Below are positions 48,168 to 60,565 of a stretch of DNA of 64,000 nucleotides, piece after piece; positions within the stretch are counted from its first letter, which is position 1; each line of letters starts with the position of its first letter. Source of the stretch: Progne subis subis (taxonomy: Eukaryota > Chordata > Aves > Passeriformes > Hirundinidae); NCBI GenBank assembly GCA_022316685.1, contig JAKJHU010000036.1, positions 3,173,036 to 3,237,035 on the forward strand, read 5' to 3'. The position numbers and the translations under genes were made by a program. Below the pieces are notes generated by a model, which did not search any database, was not told where the DNA came from, and was given only the letters and a program-made list of their open reading frames with translations.

Positions 48168-49954
48168 GTGAGCCCCACACTTTCCCTCCTCTTTGTTCTC
48201 TTCCTTCTCTCCAAGGAGTCCCTTGTTGCTAACCTTCTTTCACAGCCTGTCTCCTCTACTCCTACTTACTTTTCCCTCTACCTTCATTCATTATATCTTG
48301 TGGATTTACATGAGAAGATACATTATCTTAAAACTTATTTTACATATAAAGGGATGAGGACCAGAATTATCAAAATCCAAAATTGAAATCAAAATCCAAT
48401 ACATTGGTTGGAAACACTAATGGTGAAAGACCCTCTATCATTGACAAAACCCCAAAACTAACCTATCTGCCCACTGAAGCATGAACAAATGCAGTACAAA
48501 TGTCTCCAAGATAACCAAGAACTATTTCTTCACCCCACATAAGATTCAATGTACTTCTTCTGAGTGGAACAAAGGAAAGTACCTCTATCTTCCAGGGCTG
48601 AAAACCAGCTCTCTTTACTGCAACCTAACCAGGAGCCAGACTCTAGAACTATCTAAGCCAGCAGAAATTCTGCCATCCACATCCTCAGCAAAGTCCTGGT
48701 TTGGATTTGATCTCATTTTCCTGGCAACAGATTTGTGAAAGAAATATTCAAACCTGACACTATTTTACTCAGATTCAGAATGGCAAAATCAGTGTTTCAT
48801 GTATTTAACAGCTAAAACAAATTTCTCTCATCTTTTGTGGCTTCTTGAAACACATCTACTCTGCTGCACTAGATTCCAAAGATATATTGTTTTGATATGA
48901 GACTGCAGTAACACCCCCTTTTGCTTCACCTAATTTTTCCGTAACATCATAGGACACGTGACAGATGTGATGCTGGACAGTGAGTTATGCATGACAGCTT
49001 TGTCTGTTGCTGGCAGCAAGGAACATTAGATATTGCATAAGCAAAATGTGGAGTAGTAAGACACAAAAGGGGGAGCAAAGACAGTCTTGCCCAGTCCTGC
49101 CTTTTATCATTCATTTTATATCAGTTTTAGGCTTCAACACTTTTCTTTTTAACACTGCTTTTGCTTTCCTCATGGATGAGACCTGGTTTGCATCAGCACT
49201 TAGCTCAGTGAGACAGCAACTAATTGCCTAAATTTCTCTTGAGATACCAAAGGCCAAAGAGACTTTTAGGATAACTGGAGTCCAGCAGGATAATTGAAAG
49301 GGAAGGATAAGTCAATGAGGAGAAGGAACAAATACAAGAAACCCTCCTGAGCCTCAGTAACCTGAATGGTGATGAAAGAGAGGAATCCCTGCAGGGCCAC
49401 AGATTCAACTGTAACTTTGAGGGCTTTACTATCTCTCCATGAGACGTTTTAGTGTTTAGGGGACAGAGTGTGGAATGAATTACTTAAGGTACACTTTTAC
49501 TACAGCTTCAGAACAAAAGCATATGTAACCTTCAAGCCTGGTAGATCCTCTAAGAAATAGTTTTAGAACAATAAATACCCTGATGGAGATAGGGTTTCTC
49601 ATCCACACAACTGAAGGCATAACACAGACTCAAAGTACCTTCTTATTTTATATAAGAAAAAACAGGCAAAAGATACTGCATGAGGGCCTCCAGGGTGGAG
49701 CCAGGAAGAGCAGCAGGGAGTCTGGCACCCAAATCTGGCTTCCCACTGACCTCTGGCATATTAGATGTTCACTAAGAAATCCTAGCAGTGGTAATTTCAT
49801 GTGCTGTCCAGGCTAAATAAGCTACTGTGGCCCTGATGAAACACATTTCACCCTGATGAAATCAAGCACTTTTAATCTAAACGTATGTTAAAAAATCCCC
49901 ACCTATATAAATATATCCCTATTTTCCTTCTGTACAATTGATAGTAGGCATGAC
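48168..49954. other. Unique noncoding sequence
   Basis: No repeat or gene recognised. The 85-codon frame at 48481-48738 shows no domain. Confidence 0.45.
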
Positions 49955-50322
49955 ACAGAATCAAAGAATCATAGAATGCTTTGGTTGGGAAGTGTCCCTA
50001 AGGATCATGAAATACCAACCTCCTGCCCTCCCGCTAGATCAGGTGACCCAAAATCCTTTATAGCCAAGCCATGAACACTCCTAAAGATGGAGCACCCACA
50101 ACCCATCCAGACAACCTGTGACAGTGTCTCATCACTCCCACAACAATCGCCTCCTAATATCTAATCCACATCTACCATTTTTATATTGAAGCCATTCCCC
50201 TATTTCCCCCCCACCCCCCCCATCACTAAATGCCCTTCCCTCTCCTGTTCTCTTAAAAACACCAAATCTCTCAACCTGTCTTCGTAGGAGAGGTGCTTTA
50301 GCCCCCGATTATCTTCATGGCT
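49955..50322 (-). mobile_element. CR1 LINE fragment, about 370 bp
   Basis: The longest minus-strand CR1: CAAAGAATCATAGAATGCTTTGG, GGAAGTGTCCCTAAGGATCA, ACCAACCTCCTGCCC, then GGAGCACCCACAACCCATCC, ATTGAAGCCATTCCCC and TCTTCGTAGGAGAGGTGCTTTAGCCCC. These follow CR1 order read in complement. An expanded C/CCACCC run at about 50206-50220 lies inside. The start holds the tail repeat and the end is 5'-truncated. Confidence 0.93.
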
Positions 50323-50364
50323 GTGTATATATAGATATATGTCTATATGTGTGTGTGTGCACAT
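50323..50364 (+). repeat. (TA)n/(TG)n microsatellite
   Basis: GTATATATAGATATATG followed by GTGTGTGTGTG, directly abutting the 5' end of the CR1. Confidence 0.9.
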
Positions 50365-51091
50365 GCTTATGTATTAAAACATTCTTTGAACTTTCCTCCT
50401 CTTAATTGTGCTGCCACTAAGAATGACCTAGGTATTGAAAATTTTAGTCACGTTGGAAACTTCACTGTTATAAATACATGTTAATTATAGCAACTGTCTT
50501 CCCATAAATAGCTCAATTTCATTAATACTTAACAACAGAAATGTAATTTCTCAATCTTACTGAAGAAGAGCCCCCTACCCCTCCAATGCAGCAGAGGCTT
50601 CATTCACCTCTTAGAGAATTTGGGGTTTTTTTCTGAAATTGCTTACATTATTTCCCTCATTTTTTTTTTTTTCAGCCAAGTTTATATTACTTATCTCATA
50701 ATCTAGAAATATTATTTATATTTTATTTGCTGCAGGAAAGATACACAGTATGTTAATGGTAAGAGAAAGCTGGAAGAGAAGTGAGAGAAGTTTCAAAACA
50801 ATTGCCATTATGGAAAGAAAGAAAAACTTCAGTTTTCCCTAATGGCAAAAGGAAAAACTTCATAATTTCTTTAAAAGTTCTGTAAAATAAATGTACAATA
50901 AAAGGGAAGGGAGACTTATTTTTAAGGGTAAAATATATTTTAGAATTATTATTTAGAGGCTATAATTTTAAGGTTTTTCTATAAGGATATTTTAAGGTTT
51001 ATTTTTATGGTAATTTTAAGGCATTGTTTTAAGTTGCAATTAAGTGGTAAAAAGCAGATCAGATGACAGCAGCAGGGCAGTTACTGGTTCA
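50365..51091. other. AT-rich noncoding sequence
   Basis: Contains a degenerate tandem of ATTTTAAGGTTT-like units at about 50960-51035. No gene recognised. Confidence 0.5.
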
Positions 51092-51096
51092 CAAGC

Positions 51097-51855
51097 TGTC
51101 TTGGTTTTGAAAGACAGTTGTCTGCCAGGGAAAGCTAGAACCTCCCTCAGAATGGAGGATGTAAACCCCCTTCCCTCCAAATTATTGTAATTTTGCAATT
51201 AGGGGCTTTCAGGCAAAGATACAGGAATAGGAGTAACAGTTCTTTACTAGGAATATTAAAAAAAAAAAAAAAAAAAAAAAGGAAAATACAAATGTAGCAG
51301 TACAAAAAACATGCAAAGAAGCAAACAAAGATCCTGGAAAAAACCCTGACAGAGTCAGGGATATGACCTGACACCTTGTTGGTCAGGGTGTTGGGAGCAG
51401 TCCAAATAAATCCTCCTGGAGTAACAGATGTGGTTCTGTGGAGTAGAGATGGTCCTGTAGAAAGTCCAGTGGTGGTGAGATGGGTCCAGTCTTCCTCTGG
51501 ACATCCAGTGGGAAAACCAGGATGCCTTGTGTCCTTCAGTCTCAGTTTTTATCTAGCTGGGAACAGCTGGCTCCTCCCCACTGGGTGGAGCATCTCACAA
51601 TGGGATGATGGAATGTGTCCATGTGCATTGGTGGGCCCTAATGGCCCATTATCAGAAGATGTCCCCCTGGAGGATGGAGGGGTGGTGAAAGAGATAAGAA
51701 ACACTGCCCCACCTAGATTTAATGGCTGGGCCATTATCAGAAGGCATCCACCGCCCTCCCGCCTGGAGTTACAAGAGAAGGATAAAAAATCTCCAGAAAA
51801 CAGTTTTCACCAGATGAAACAGAATACGCATTTTCAGGTTGCATAATCCAAGACT
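51097..51855 (-). mobile_element. Solo LTR, ERVL-like, minus sister of 34029-34762
   Basis: A 759-bp LTR in minus orientation. The plus strand starts TGTCTTGGTTTTG and ends AATCCAAGACT, where the final base should be A (the LTR's first T has mutated). It has a perfect 5-bp duplication CAAGC at 51092-51096 and 51856-51860. Its complement aligns with 34029-34762 throughout, including the GATAATGGCCCAGCCATTAAA-type block. An A23 tract at 51258-51280 is longer than the matching T run of the sister copy and explains part of the length difference. Confidence 0.92.
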
Positions 51856-51860
51856 CAAGC

Positions 51861-54800
51861 TCACAGCCACAATCAGCTACTATAGTCAGAACTTGAGCTG
51901 CCAACTGAAAAAGGTAACCAACCAGGTCATATGTTGTTTTGCTGAAAGAGTTGGCATATCACAGAATCTTATTTTTCTTTACATAAGCCACCAAAATACA
52001 ATGAGAATTACAGTACAAAGGTTTCCATCCAACTCTCCTTTCACAGGGGCATATGGCAAACACAAAATTGTGCGAAGACCATGGTAAGGGGACCATGCTG
52101 CGCTTTTCCATGGACTCTCATGGTAGGCAGTCCAATTCCAGCAGCTTGGGAATACTTGCTGTACCCAATGTTTGGTAAATTACTCAAGTGAGACCTGGGG
52201 TTCATATTTATCACACAAGACCTTGAAAACACCCGAAAAACTAATTTTTTAGCACTTTATTAGACATTCTTGTATGGCCTTTCATTAGTTCTTGGAGTCA
52301 GGAAAGACAGGAGAAAGGGTTTTCTTTAGTGAAGAGGAGAAAATGCCACTATTGACTGCTTCTCTGTAGGCTTGTTAGAGGAGCAACACATTAAAGGTGA
52401 CAAAATTGCCTCAAAATCAAACATTTTCATTGTGCAGCAGATGAACAAGGATTTACCATTGTTTCCTCCAGATTCAGAAAACAATGCTCTGTGGGAGTGC
52501 AAATCAAATGAACTCAGCCTGACTTCCAAGGTGGGCAGAGACCTGGGAATAAAGCAGAGCAGCACAATTCTAACTGTACAGTGGCTAAAACCTGTGGACA
52601 CCCTGAGTGGATTATCTAAACCCCAATGTAGTTCAGGTAGTTGGTCATTCTTCTGTGAACCACAGAAAGAAGGATCTGCTGCAAGAAGGTGGGAGAACAA
52701 ACCTGAATGAAGATAGAACTCAAATATTTTGGATTTCTGGTCTGCTTTTAATTATTTTATCAAGCCTTCTCTCCTCTTTACGTGAAATATCTTCATAATA
52801 CTTCTGAAATATCTTGTTAATACCTTGAAAATTTGTGTTAACTAGAATTAGTCTGATTTCCAAATCTGAGTTTAGTATGTTTGGTGAAAATGATGGAGGG
52901 TGTACAAAGAATAGGAAAAAAAAAAAAAAATACTCTTACCATTTGTTAAGACTTCTATTTGGACTTGAGAAGCACATTTCAAACCCCTCCTATGGCCTCC
53001 TCCAGAATAGAGTGCATGTAGGATAATCTAAAGGAAGTTCATTTCAGTATCAACAGGTCAACCTGGTTCAAATCTGTATCCAACATTTACTGCTGATCAG
53101 AGCAGGGACTGGTGGCTGAGTCATGACCTGCTGATTAGCTCTTTGGCCAGCCAGAGGCACAAGTGTTTCCACTTCCTCTAAAATGGGACCCTTTTTGCAG
53201 AAGAAAGGCTCCATAGCACAGCAGCTACTGGGATGCCAAAGATCGACTTTGGATTTCTGTCTCTAATCAGGAACAAGAAGGGTAAATAGCTCAAATGTTA
53301 CCAGCATATCCTGGCCTTATGTATATCACCCATAACAGCACCTTTTGAAGCTCCTTTAAAACTATTTGTTAAATGTCTGTTCTTCCTAAATTGTCTCTTG
53401 TTTCATGTTTCTGGGTGGGGTATTTTTGTTTGTTTGTGGGTTTGTTTGTTTGTGCCCAAATCTTCTGTCCTAGAAAGCAGCAGCTCCACAAGCTGACTTT
53501 GCTACATGGGGACTCATATATTGTTTCTCTGAATGGTTCAAAACCATCTACTGCAGTACAGTGAGAAAGCACAGCTTTCAGGTCCTGGGTTAATGCTGAC
53601 TTCTATTTTCAGTGTTTTTTTCTCTCTCCTTAGAATCTACAGCTTTTATCTTCTGGGCAGAGAAACTTTGGGGGAAAAAAACCTCATCTTTTTCTGTCTT
53701 ATCTGCCACTACTTTCTATGAAAAAGTTAGAGCAAGCCACTGCCCAGAAATATTGTTATATTCTGTATGTTTTTTTAAGGGTATGCACAGCATAACCCTC
53801 CAGGTAACTTTACTGACAAAATATAAATCAATAATAAACCTTCCTTTTTTTTTTTTTTTTTTCCCCCCCCCCACGTTCTGCTTTATTGTCTGTCCTACTG
53901 CACCCTTTATCTGCTCCATCTATGTATCACTAAATATTTATTCTTCCTCTGGCAGTCTTTCTGCCCTCTGGCATCAAGCACAAAGGTAGTGGGGATGCTG
54001 TAGAGAGCCAGCTGTGAAACAGCCTGTTAGACTTACTGATGTGACAGTGTGGACTCACTATGACACTGAATGAAGGCATGGAAAAGAGCACAGTCCTCTC
54101 ACCTGCATGTCTCCTAGAGGAGTAAAGCCACCTCTGTAAGCTATCTGGCACTCTTCCTGGTGTGGAGCCAGCACATACTTCCACGTAGCCCCCCCAGGGG
54201 AGGCTACTGGGGTGAGCTCTGTCTCAGGAGTGCTCTAATCAGGAGCAGCCCTTCCACCACCCACACAGGACTTGTCAGATACCAAATGGGATAGTGGTGA
54301 TCAGAGGGACAGAAGGCCGCAGGGTTCACCCTTTTACAGCTAAACTGGCCATTGGCTCCTGCCACCCGTGCTACACATTCACCTAATGAAAAATACACAA
54401 TATTAAATGAAATGGAAAATAACAGAGCTATTCCATATCTTATTTCCCTATACAAGTTTGTATTTTAGAGCTACAGAAGGATCTTACTAATGCCAGCATT
54501 GCTTAGAGATCCATGCTCAGTTCAGTTGCCTTGTACTCATCCTTGACTTTTTGGAAATGTTTTGTACATGAATGCTTTGTACACAGTGCACTTTAAAATT
54601 TATCTGTGTGCTGTGATAAATATTTCATTAAAGCTTGGCTTGGGTCTCAGTTGTGTGAATTCCTCTATGCTGTGACCAGAAAGCATCTTTTCCTGTGCTT
54701 ACCTCCAAGATTTTATCAGGACAGCACCGTCTTTTTCATCATCATCACTCTGTAAATATATTTAGAATTTTATTTCCTTGGTGGCCCATGTTCCCAGCAT

Positions 54801-57585
54801 GATATACCATCATGGAAAAAGGCAAATGCTGTGATAAAGTCTTGATATAACTTGCTTCCTAATCTAGTTCTTTATGCCATAGATACTTTGACAGACCTAT
54901 TTCATGAAATTGTTTCTGAACCTCACATGCCTGAAAATCAGATACATTTTCATTAGTATGATTTCTAACATTGAAATGGGATGTGGCTCATGTACCTTAC
55001 ATTATTACAGATTGGAAGTTGACATTTCTGTACCCCCAAATGGGTCCAATGCTTGATGCAAGAGAAATATGACATTTGGTATACTCAGCCAATTTCTTCA
55101 GACAGCCAGGCTGTACTCTGCTTTCAAACACTGCCTATCCTTTATCTAAAACTCAGGTGCTGTTTCTATTATTTAATATCCATCATACTGACTTTATTTA
55201 CATAGATGCCTACCCAAAGATACTGTTGGACACTTAGAGCAAATCAGCAAGCTTCATCAGTCCAAATCAAGATCTGAAACACATACCAGTAAAGGTATGG
55301 AGGGATTTACTCAGGGAACACTTGATCTGAGTCCCAGTCACAGCAAAAAAAGAGGATAATCCAGTCCTCTAATTCACATTTAAGATAATTACTGAAAGGT
55401 TCAAGCACGCACAAGGAGTAAACTTCTGTGCTAATGGAACTGTGGGAAGGTAAGCTGCCTGCGTGCTACCTGCATGTTTTTGATAACAGTCTGATGCAAG
55501 TTACTATGACTCTGACTGGCACCACATCCTGCTGCTTCTTATAAGTGTTGGTTTGTTTGCTTTCTGAAAAGGAATCCTACTAAATAAATTTGATTTTTTT
55601 CCAAAGTTGTAAATTCAATTATTCAGCAGAATTATCCAGCTGACAACCATCGGAAGTGAAGCACTGAGAATATTTTCTGAATGAGAAACAGAAGTAGATT
55701 TACTAATTTGTTATGCTGCAGTATTTTTTCTCAGATGTTTGACACTGCATGAAAGAGCTTTAGCTGACCATTGGGCAGTCTTGGCCTTCCTACCTTCATC
55801 CTGACTTATTATCAAATGGTGCTCATTTTTCATCTAACAACCTACTTAGTGGAAATAAAATTACGCACTTTTTAAAACAATGATTTATTTTTAAACTTAA
55901 CTTTACAGATCCCTCCTTTTGGTCACTTTTGGGTAGAAATGAGACCAATATACATTGCAAATTTGCACCATATCTCCTTGTGTCCAGATCTTCTGCAATT
56001 GCAAAGTGAAGAGTAACACAGTCCCAACTGCTTTCCTTTTGAGAACTGAAACAGGCCCGAGCTGGGAGTCTTACTCTCCATTTTCATTTCATGTAAAACA
56101 GCTTTGCCTGGAGCGTCTACTTTCATGTGTTTTGTATTGTTTTTTAAACCCACAAAAAGTCAGATTAAAGGGGGAAAAAAAAAAAAAAAAGCTTCTTTTT
56201 GAAGAGGGATAATTGGAAAACATAGGGGAAAAAACCAACATTTTCTGTAATATTATTCCAATACAGTTCTTTGGCTAGAATATAAAGAAAAAAAATTTTG
56301 CAAATTATATTCTGATGGAAGAAAAAGCCCCAACCAAACAACAAATCTCAGCTCATCTGTCTTTGTAACTTTTGCAGACATGGCATTTAGCATTTAGACC
56401 TTCTCAGAAGCTTTCACAGCATTTTTCTCTACTCCAAGCTAGCTCCTGCTTAATTTTTTTTTGCTTACATCAAACCAAAATTGAAATAACATCCATTCAC
56501 ACTTGCAGACAAGCCAATATCCAGAATAATTATCTTTTATTTGCTAAACAAGCTCAGCAACTTGCAGCCTTAATATGGTGGCCACGATACAGTGACACTG
56601 GTTGATGAGGTGAATGGGAACAGTCATAAAGGCGGCCTGATTAGAAGGGGACAATTACTTAACAGAAGAAAATATCTACTTGGAAAATACTCTCAAGGGA
56701 AATGCCTGCCAGCCTGGGGACTTTGAGCCAGTGAACCAGAAGCATCCTCGAGAAGTGCTCATCTGGCACCTTTGAAGTACACCTGAGTACCTAGAAATTG
56801 GAAACCTTCAGAGATACCATCAATAACTGCAAAAGCAAGGAACTGTAACAGCAATTTATTATCTGAAAAGGTGAAAAATAATCTGGAAAAATGGGAAAAC
56901 AACCTGAGAAAATATGAATTAGTAGGTGACATTGGCTGTTCTATCAGCAAGAAGATGATAGCAGTTTGAAAAAAAAAAAAAGAATTGGTCTAAAAGAACA
57001 GAAAACATTTTCATCTGTCGTCTGCCCCAGATGAAAACCACCAGCTAACATCTATTGTCTGCTCGGAGTGGTGGTGCCCTAAGTAGTCTTATGTCTCTGT
57101 GACAAAAAAATTACTTTTTTTTTTTTTTAATCCAAAATGGAGCTGTTTTCTCTCTGACAACTTCCTGTGCTGCACATACTTTTCATTTCCTAAACAGGTT
57201 GAATTCTCCACATGAACTTTCTATGAAATCTTAGACTGTCACTGGGGTGCCCCCTGATCCCAATTTCGAGCTCTGAAGTAAGACTGTCTCCATTACATTG
57301 TTGGTTCCCTTTGGGCCTCCTTCTGGGGTTCATATGATTTGTCCTCCCACTTTTGAACAGTTTGTCCCCTTCTAATTTCCTTAATACTCACATTAAAAAT
57401 TCAATAAGTATATCTACTGATAAATTGTTTTACTAATAAAGACTTTCTAGTAACCTGTAACAAACAGTACATACCTACTTGGCTACTGCTAAAATAGTGA
57501 CAGTCACTCTAGTTGATTGTTGCTGTACTACTGGTAGATTGCTGTACTACTATTGATTGCTCAGAGAAATTTTTTAAACTCAGGA
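51861..57585. other. Unique noncoding sequence, about 5.7 kb
   Basis: No transposon recognised. Open frames lie at 52372-52710 (plus, 112 codons, after a CTGCTTCTCTGTAG acceptor-like site) and 52041-52232 (minus). They have no known domain, and the 52326-52700 stretch is open on both strands, so I do not call a gene. Homopolymers lie at 52917-52930 (A), 53845-53872 (T18C10), 56175-56190 (A16) and about 57115-57129 (T). A short imperfect duplication of GATTG...CTGTACTACT lies at 57514-57556. Confidence 0.4.
53845..53872 (+). repeat. T18C10 tract
   Basis: Eighteen T followed directly by ten C. Confidence 0.95.
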
Positions 57586-57591
57586 GAAACA

Positions 57592-58091
57592 TGTAGGAGA
57601 AGGGAATACAGGTGACCACAACCCTGATAAGTAACAGCTGTGTTAATTAACCAATACAGCCTCACCCCTGATGAGTCACAGCTATCTTCAATAAAGGTAA
57701 GTGTGATAAAAGGGAGTGTGTAAGCTGGTGAGGGGAAATCATGAAGAAGAAGGAGCCTGGGCGGGGGAGAATTATTGCTGTGAGGTCAGTCTGGGTCTGC
57801 AGCTAGAGCCTGTTGTTAGAACCTGCAGTCATACTCTAGCTAGGTAAAAGTCTGCATTCAGAGTCTGAAAACTGATACATGCTGTCATAGTTTAGCAGGA
57901 AACAACAAGCAGTCAGAGGCTGCAAGGGAAACCTGGAGTGGGAGCTTGCTGTAGCCTGAATCAGTGAATAGTTGGAGTCAGGATGGCTGAACTGTAAAGA
58001 GGAATAAACCAGGACCGTTATTATGCTGTGACAAACATGAAGTCTGGGTCCCAGCTTATTTCTGCCCTCTAGCAAGAGGGCTGCTGCAACA
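57592..58091 (+). mobile_element. Solo LTR, ERVK-like
   Basis: A 500-bp LTR starting TGTAGGAGAAGGG and ending GCTGCTGCAACA. It is flanked by a perfect 6-bp duplication GAAACA (57586-57591 and 58092-58097), the ERVK type. A GATAAAAG TATA-like box lies at 57715-57722 and AATAAA at 58003-58008, leaving a U5 of about 80 bp. No retroviral interior adjoins it. Its 3' end faces the 3' end of the next LTR only 15 bp away. Confidence 0.88.
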
Positions 58092-58106
58092 GAAACATAT
58101 TCTCTT

Positions 58107-58790
58107 TGTTATAGATATGATAGACCAAATTTTAGAAATCAAAATTTAGAATTTTATTGAGAGACAAAATGACAGTCTCGGACAGCCACAATTAAAAGGA
58201 CAGCGTTGAGCCTGGGATCGGCACTGGGTGAACACGGTAACACACTCTGCCTGTATGCTACCCCCCCAAGTTCACATTTCTGGCTTGAAGCTGCCCCTTT
58301 TTATACACTGGATCGCTGAGAAAAATCGAGGCTCCGATGTTTTCCCCGTCCTCGGCGACTTCATTAACTATTCATGTTCAGGGTTGGGTGTTCTGAATAG
58401 TTTTTCCTGGGCAGACAATGACCTTAATGGTCAAGCCCAGGTGTGTTGTAGATATGGTAATGTCCGGAGGATGCGGATGAGGTATGGATCTGATGTGATC
58501 ATTTGGTTCCTGGGCTGCTCATCTCCTTCTTCCATTGTCTTTGTGTTCCTTTCAGGGTTTCCCAGCAGAGGTATCCCCGTGTCCCTTTTGGTGTCATTCT
58601 TAGCATAGTTCTCATGTCCCTTTTCTTGCATTGTGCTGTCAGCAGAAATACCTCGTACCCCTCCCCGTATGGCTTCTGTCTCAGTTTTCTTGGAACATAT
58701 TTGGGTAGGTATAAAACTTATATTCTATATGGGTGTATTACAATACAAACATATTTCAAACACGAATTAACTTTAGGACATATATCATGT
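58107..58790 (-). mobile_element. LTR in minus orientation, outer end unresolved
   Basis: The minus strand carries TATAAAAA (58298-58305), AATAAA (58153-58158) and a short U5 ending TATCTATAACA at 58107, which is the layout of an ERVK-like LTR. It is richer in CpG than its surroundings. I could not find a matching pair of target duplications: the left flank is TCTCTT, and the nearest right candidate is CA followed by TCTCCT after 58521. The sequence beyond 58521 still looks like U3 or internal ERV sequence, so the right border is a guess. Confidence 0.5.
58298..58305 (-). promoter_or_regulatory. TATA box of the LTR
   Basis: The minus strand reads TATAAAAA, about 140 bp before the polyadenylation signal at 58153-58158. 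Confidence 0.5.
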
Positions 58791-58847
58791 CTTTATTAAG
58801 CATAGGCCTATTTGCTAATGCTGACTTTTGTGGTAATAAATGGTAAA

Positions 58848-59026
58848 TTTGGAACAGGCTGCCCGGGGAAGTGGAGACATCACTATTCCTGGGAGTGTTA
58901 AAAAAAACAAGTAGACATGGCACTTTGAGATATGGTTTGGTTGACACTGTGATATTCAGGTAAAGGTTGGACTTGATGATCTTGGGTGTTTTTTTCCAGC
59001 CTTAATGATTCTGTGATTTTATGATC
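58848..59026 (+). mobile_element. CR1 LINE fragment, 3' end
   Basis: Plus-strand CR1: GGAACAGGCTGCCCGGGGAA, GTGGAGACATCACTATTCCT, GGTTGGACTTGATGATCTTG and TTCCAGCCTTAATGATTCTG with the tail TGATTCTGTGATTTTATGAT. Complete at the 3' end and 5'-truncated. Confidence 0.94.
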
Positions 59027-59133
59027 TGTAATGAAGCAGAGAAATCTAGAGGATAAAGTCTCCATGTCCTTATGTATTACAGAATCCTAAAACCCCATGG
59101 TTGTGATCTCCACACATCTACAGGCTGGGAAGC

Positions 59134-59893
59134 TGTTGGGGGTTAAGTTTGGTTTCTTTTTTTTTTTTTTCTTTCCCTATAGAATTTCTGCCCCCCCCCC
59201 CCCCCCCCCCCCCAACTTGCTAAGAGACTAAATACTGATGCTTAAAGGGTACTTGACCCACACAAAAGAAGTGGCGAGGGTGGTAGATCACTTAGTTTGG
59301 GGGAGGGAAAGGCTCAGCAGCCCTGGGAGCTGAAGGTGCTCTCCTCCTGCTCTCGGCATCAGAGGACAGCACTCCTGGCTGCATGAGGAGTCCACTGTTA
59401 ACAGAGGGGCCGGTCCTGGGAATTCTATCATCTGCTGGAATTTGGAGCACCTATCATCCAGGGATTTGGAGCACCTCACCTGCCCTGCTGGAGCTGGGTC
59501 AGCCCCGTCCAGCCATTGTGGCTTCTTCAGCACTGCTCACTTTGCCGGCTGGGACACCCCCTGCCTGCCAGGACAATCTGCCGTTTCCAGCCATCAGCCC
59601 CCGAATTTCCACTGTTTCGGCTTGGTGCACTTGGGATCCCAAGAGATCAGACTGCCCAGGGCTTGTGAGACAAAGCCCCTCGGGGTTCTTGGTTCTTTTT
59701 ATTATTATTATTGTTGTTGTTCGTCCTGTTATATTTACTAGTAAAGGACTGTTATTCCTTTCCCCATAGCTCTGACTGAAAATCTCTTTAATTTTCTAAA
59801 TTATAATGACTTGGAGGGAAGGGATTGGAGTTCCCCATTCCTAGAGAGGGCCCACCTCTCCCTAGCAGATACCTGTCTTTTCAAACCAAGACA
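59134..59893 (+). mobile_element. Solo LTR, ERVL-like, plus sister of 3273-3940
   Basis: A 760-bp LTR starting TGTTGGGGGTTAAG and ending AACCAAGACA. It has a perfect 5-bp duplication GAAGC at 59129-59133 and 59894-59898. It contains a T run, a C23 run (59191-59213), an (ATT)n(GTT)n patch near 59700-59720 and the TTACTAGTAAAGGACTG block shared in complement with 3273-3940. Open frames of 81-128 codons inside come from its GC-rich centre. No retroviral interior adjoins it. Confidence 0.92.
59191..59213 (+). repeat. Poly(C) tract of 23 within the LTR
   Basis: C23. The sister LTR at 3273-3940 has only about nine C (as G on the plus strand) at the same place, so the run has expanded or is inflated by sequencing error. 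Confidence 0.95.
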
Positions 59894-59898
59894 GAAGC

Positions 59899-60565
59899 CC
59901 TTCAGACATGACATGAGAAGGAGCAAAGTCAATTTCCTCAAAGAGCTCTGAGTCAGATGTATGGATGTGCTTGTGAGGTTGGCATTGGTGATGCAGCAGC
60001 ACCATGGCCAAGATGGGTAAGCTGAGAAGCAAATGTGGAAACTGGGAGAACAAACACATATGGAAAAATTATAAGCAAAATGACATGAGTCAAAATATGC
60101 ACTATTTCTGCATTTGTGAAAGAACTAAACTTGATTAGTTTTGCAGATAATATTGTGAAAATTGCTGAATGCTCCTAGGAAATGACGTCTTGATTTAGTG
60201 TTTTCCTCCACTACATACGTGCATTTCAAGAAAGAAAAAAAACAGTTAATTCCATTTGGATTTAACTCTTCTTTTGGTTCTCTTAAACTACTTCTGGTCC
60301 GAAACCTATTTATTTACAATGTCAATTTGTTTTTAGTTCTCAGCCCAGTTTTACTGCTCACCTGGTAATTGTATATATAGGCAGTTGCTAAGGAATAGGA
60401 AATGAATAGTCTTCATCTCAGCACATGAAAAATCAAATCTGCTACCTTGCTGCTGTGTTTGGAAGTCTATAGCAAAGACAAATATAGGAGAAAATGAGCT
60501 TAAGGGCATCTCAGCAAGAGCATTGCTATGAGCTGATGGAGATAAGATGATTCTTTCACTGTCCT
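59899..60565. other. Unique noncoding sequence
   Basis: Nothing recognised. Confidence 0.45.

Noticed and set aside
51376..51846. 156-codon plus frame
   Set aside because: Lies inside the minus-oriented LTR at 51097-51855. LTRs of this kind do not encode proteins.
52326..52710. Plus 112-codon and minus 124-codon frames over the same bases
   Set aside because: Both strands are open, so composition rather than coding is the simpler explanation. The plus frame's acceptor does not fit the phase of the 36-nt exon-like piece at about 52047-52083.
59383..59769. Open frames of 99-128 codons
   Set aside because: Inside the GC-rich centre of the LTR at 59134-59893. They run into the (ATT)n(GTT)n repeat.
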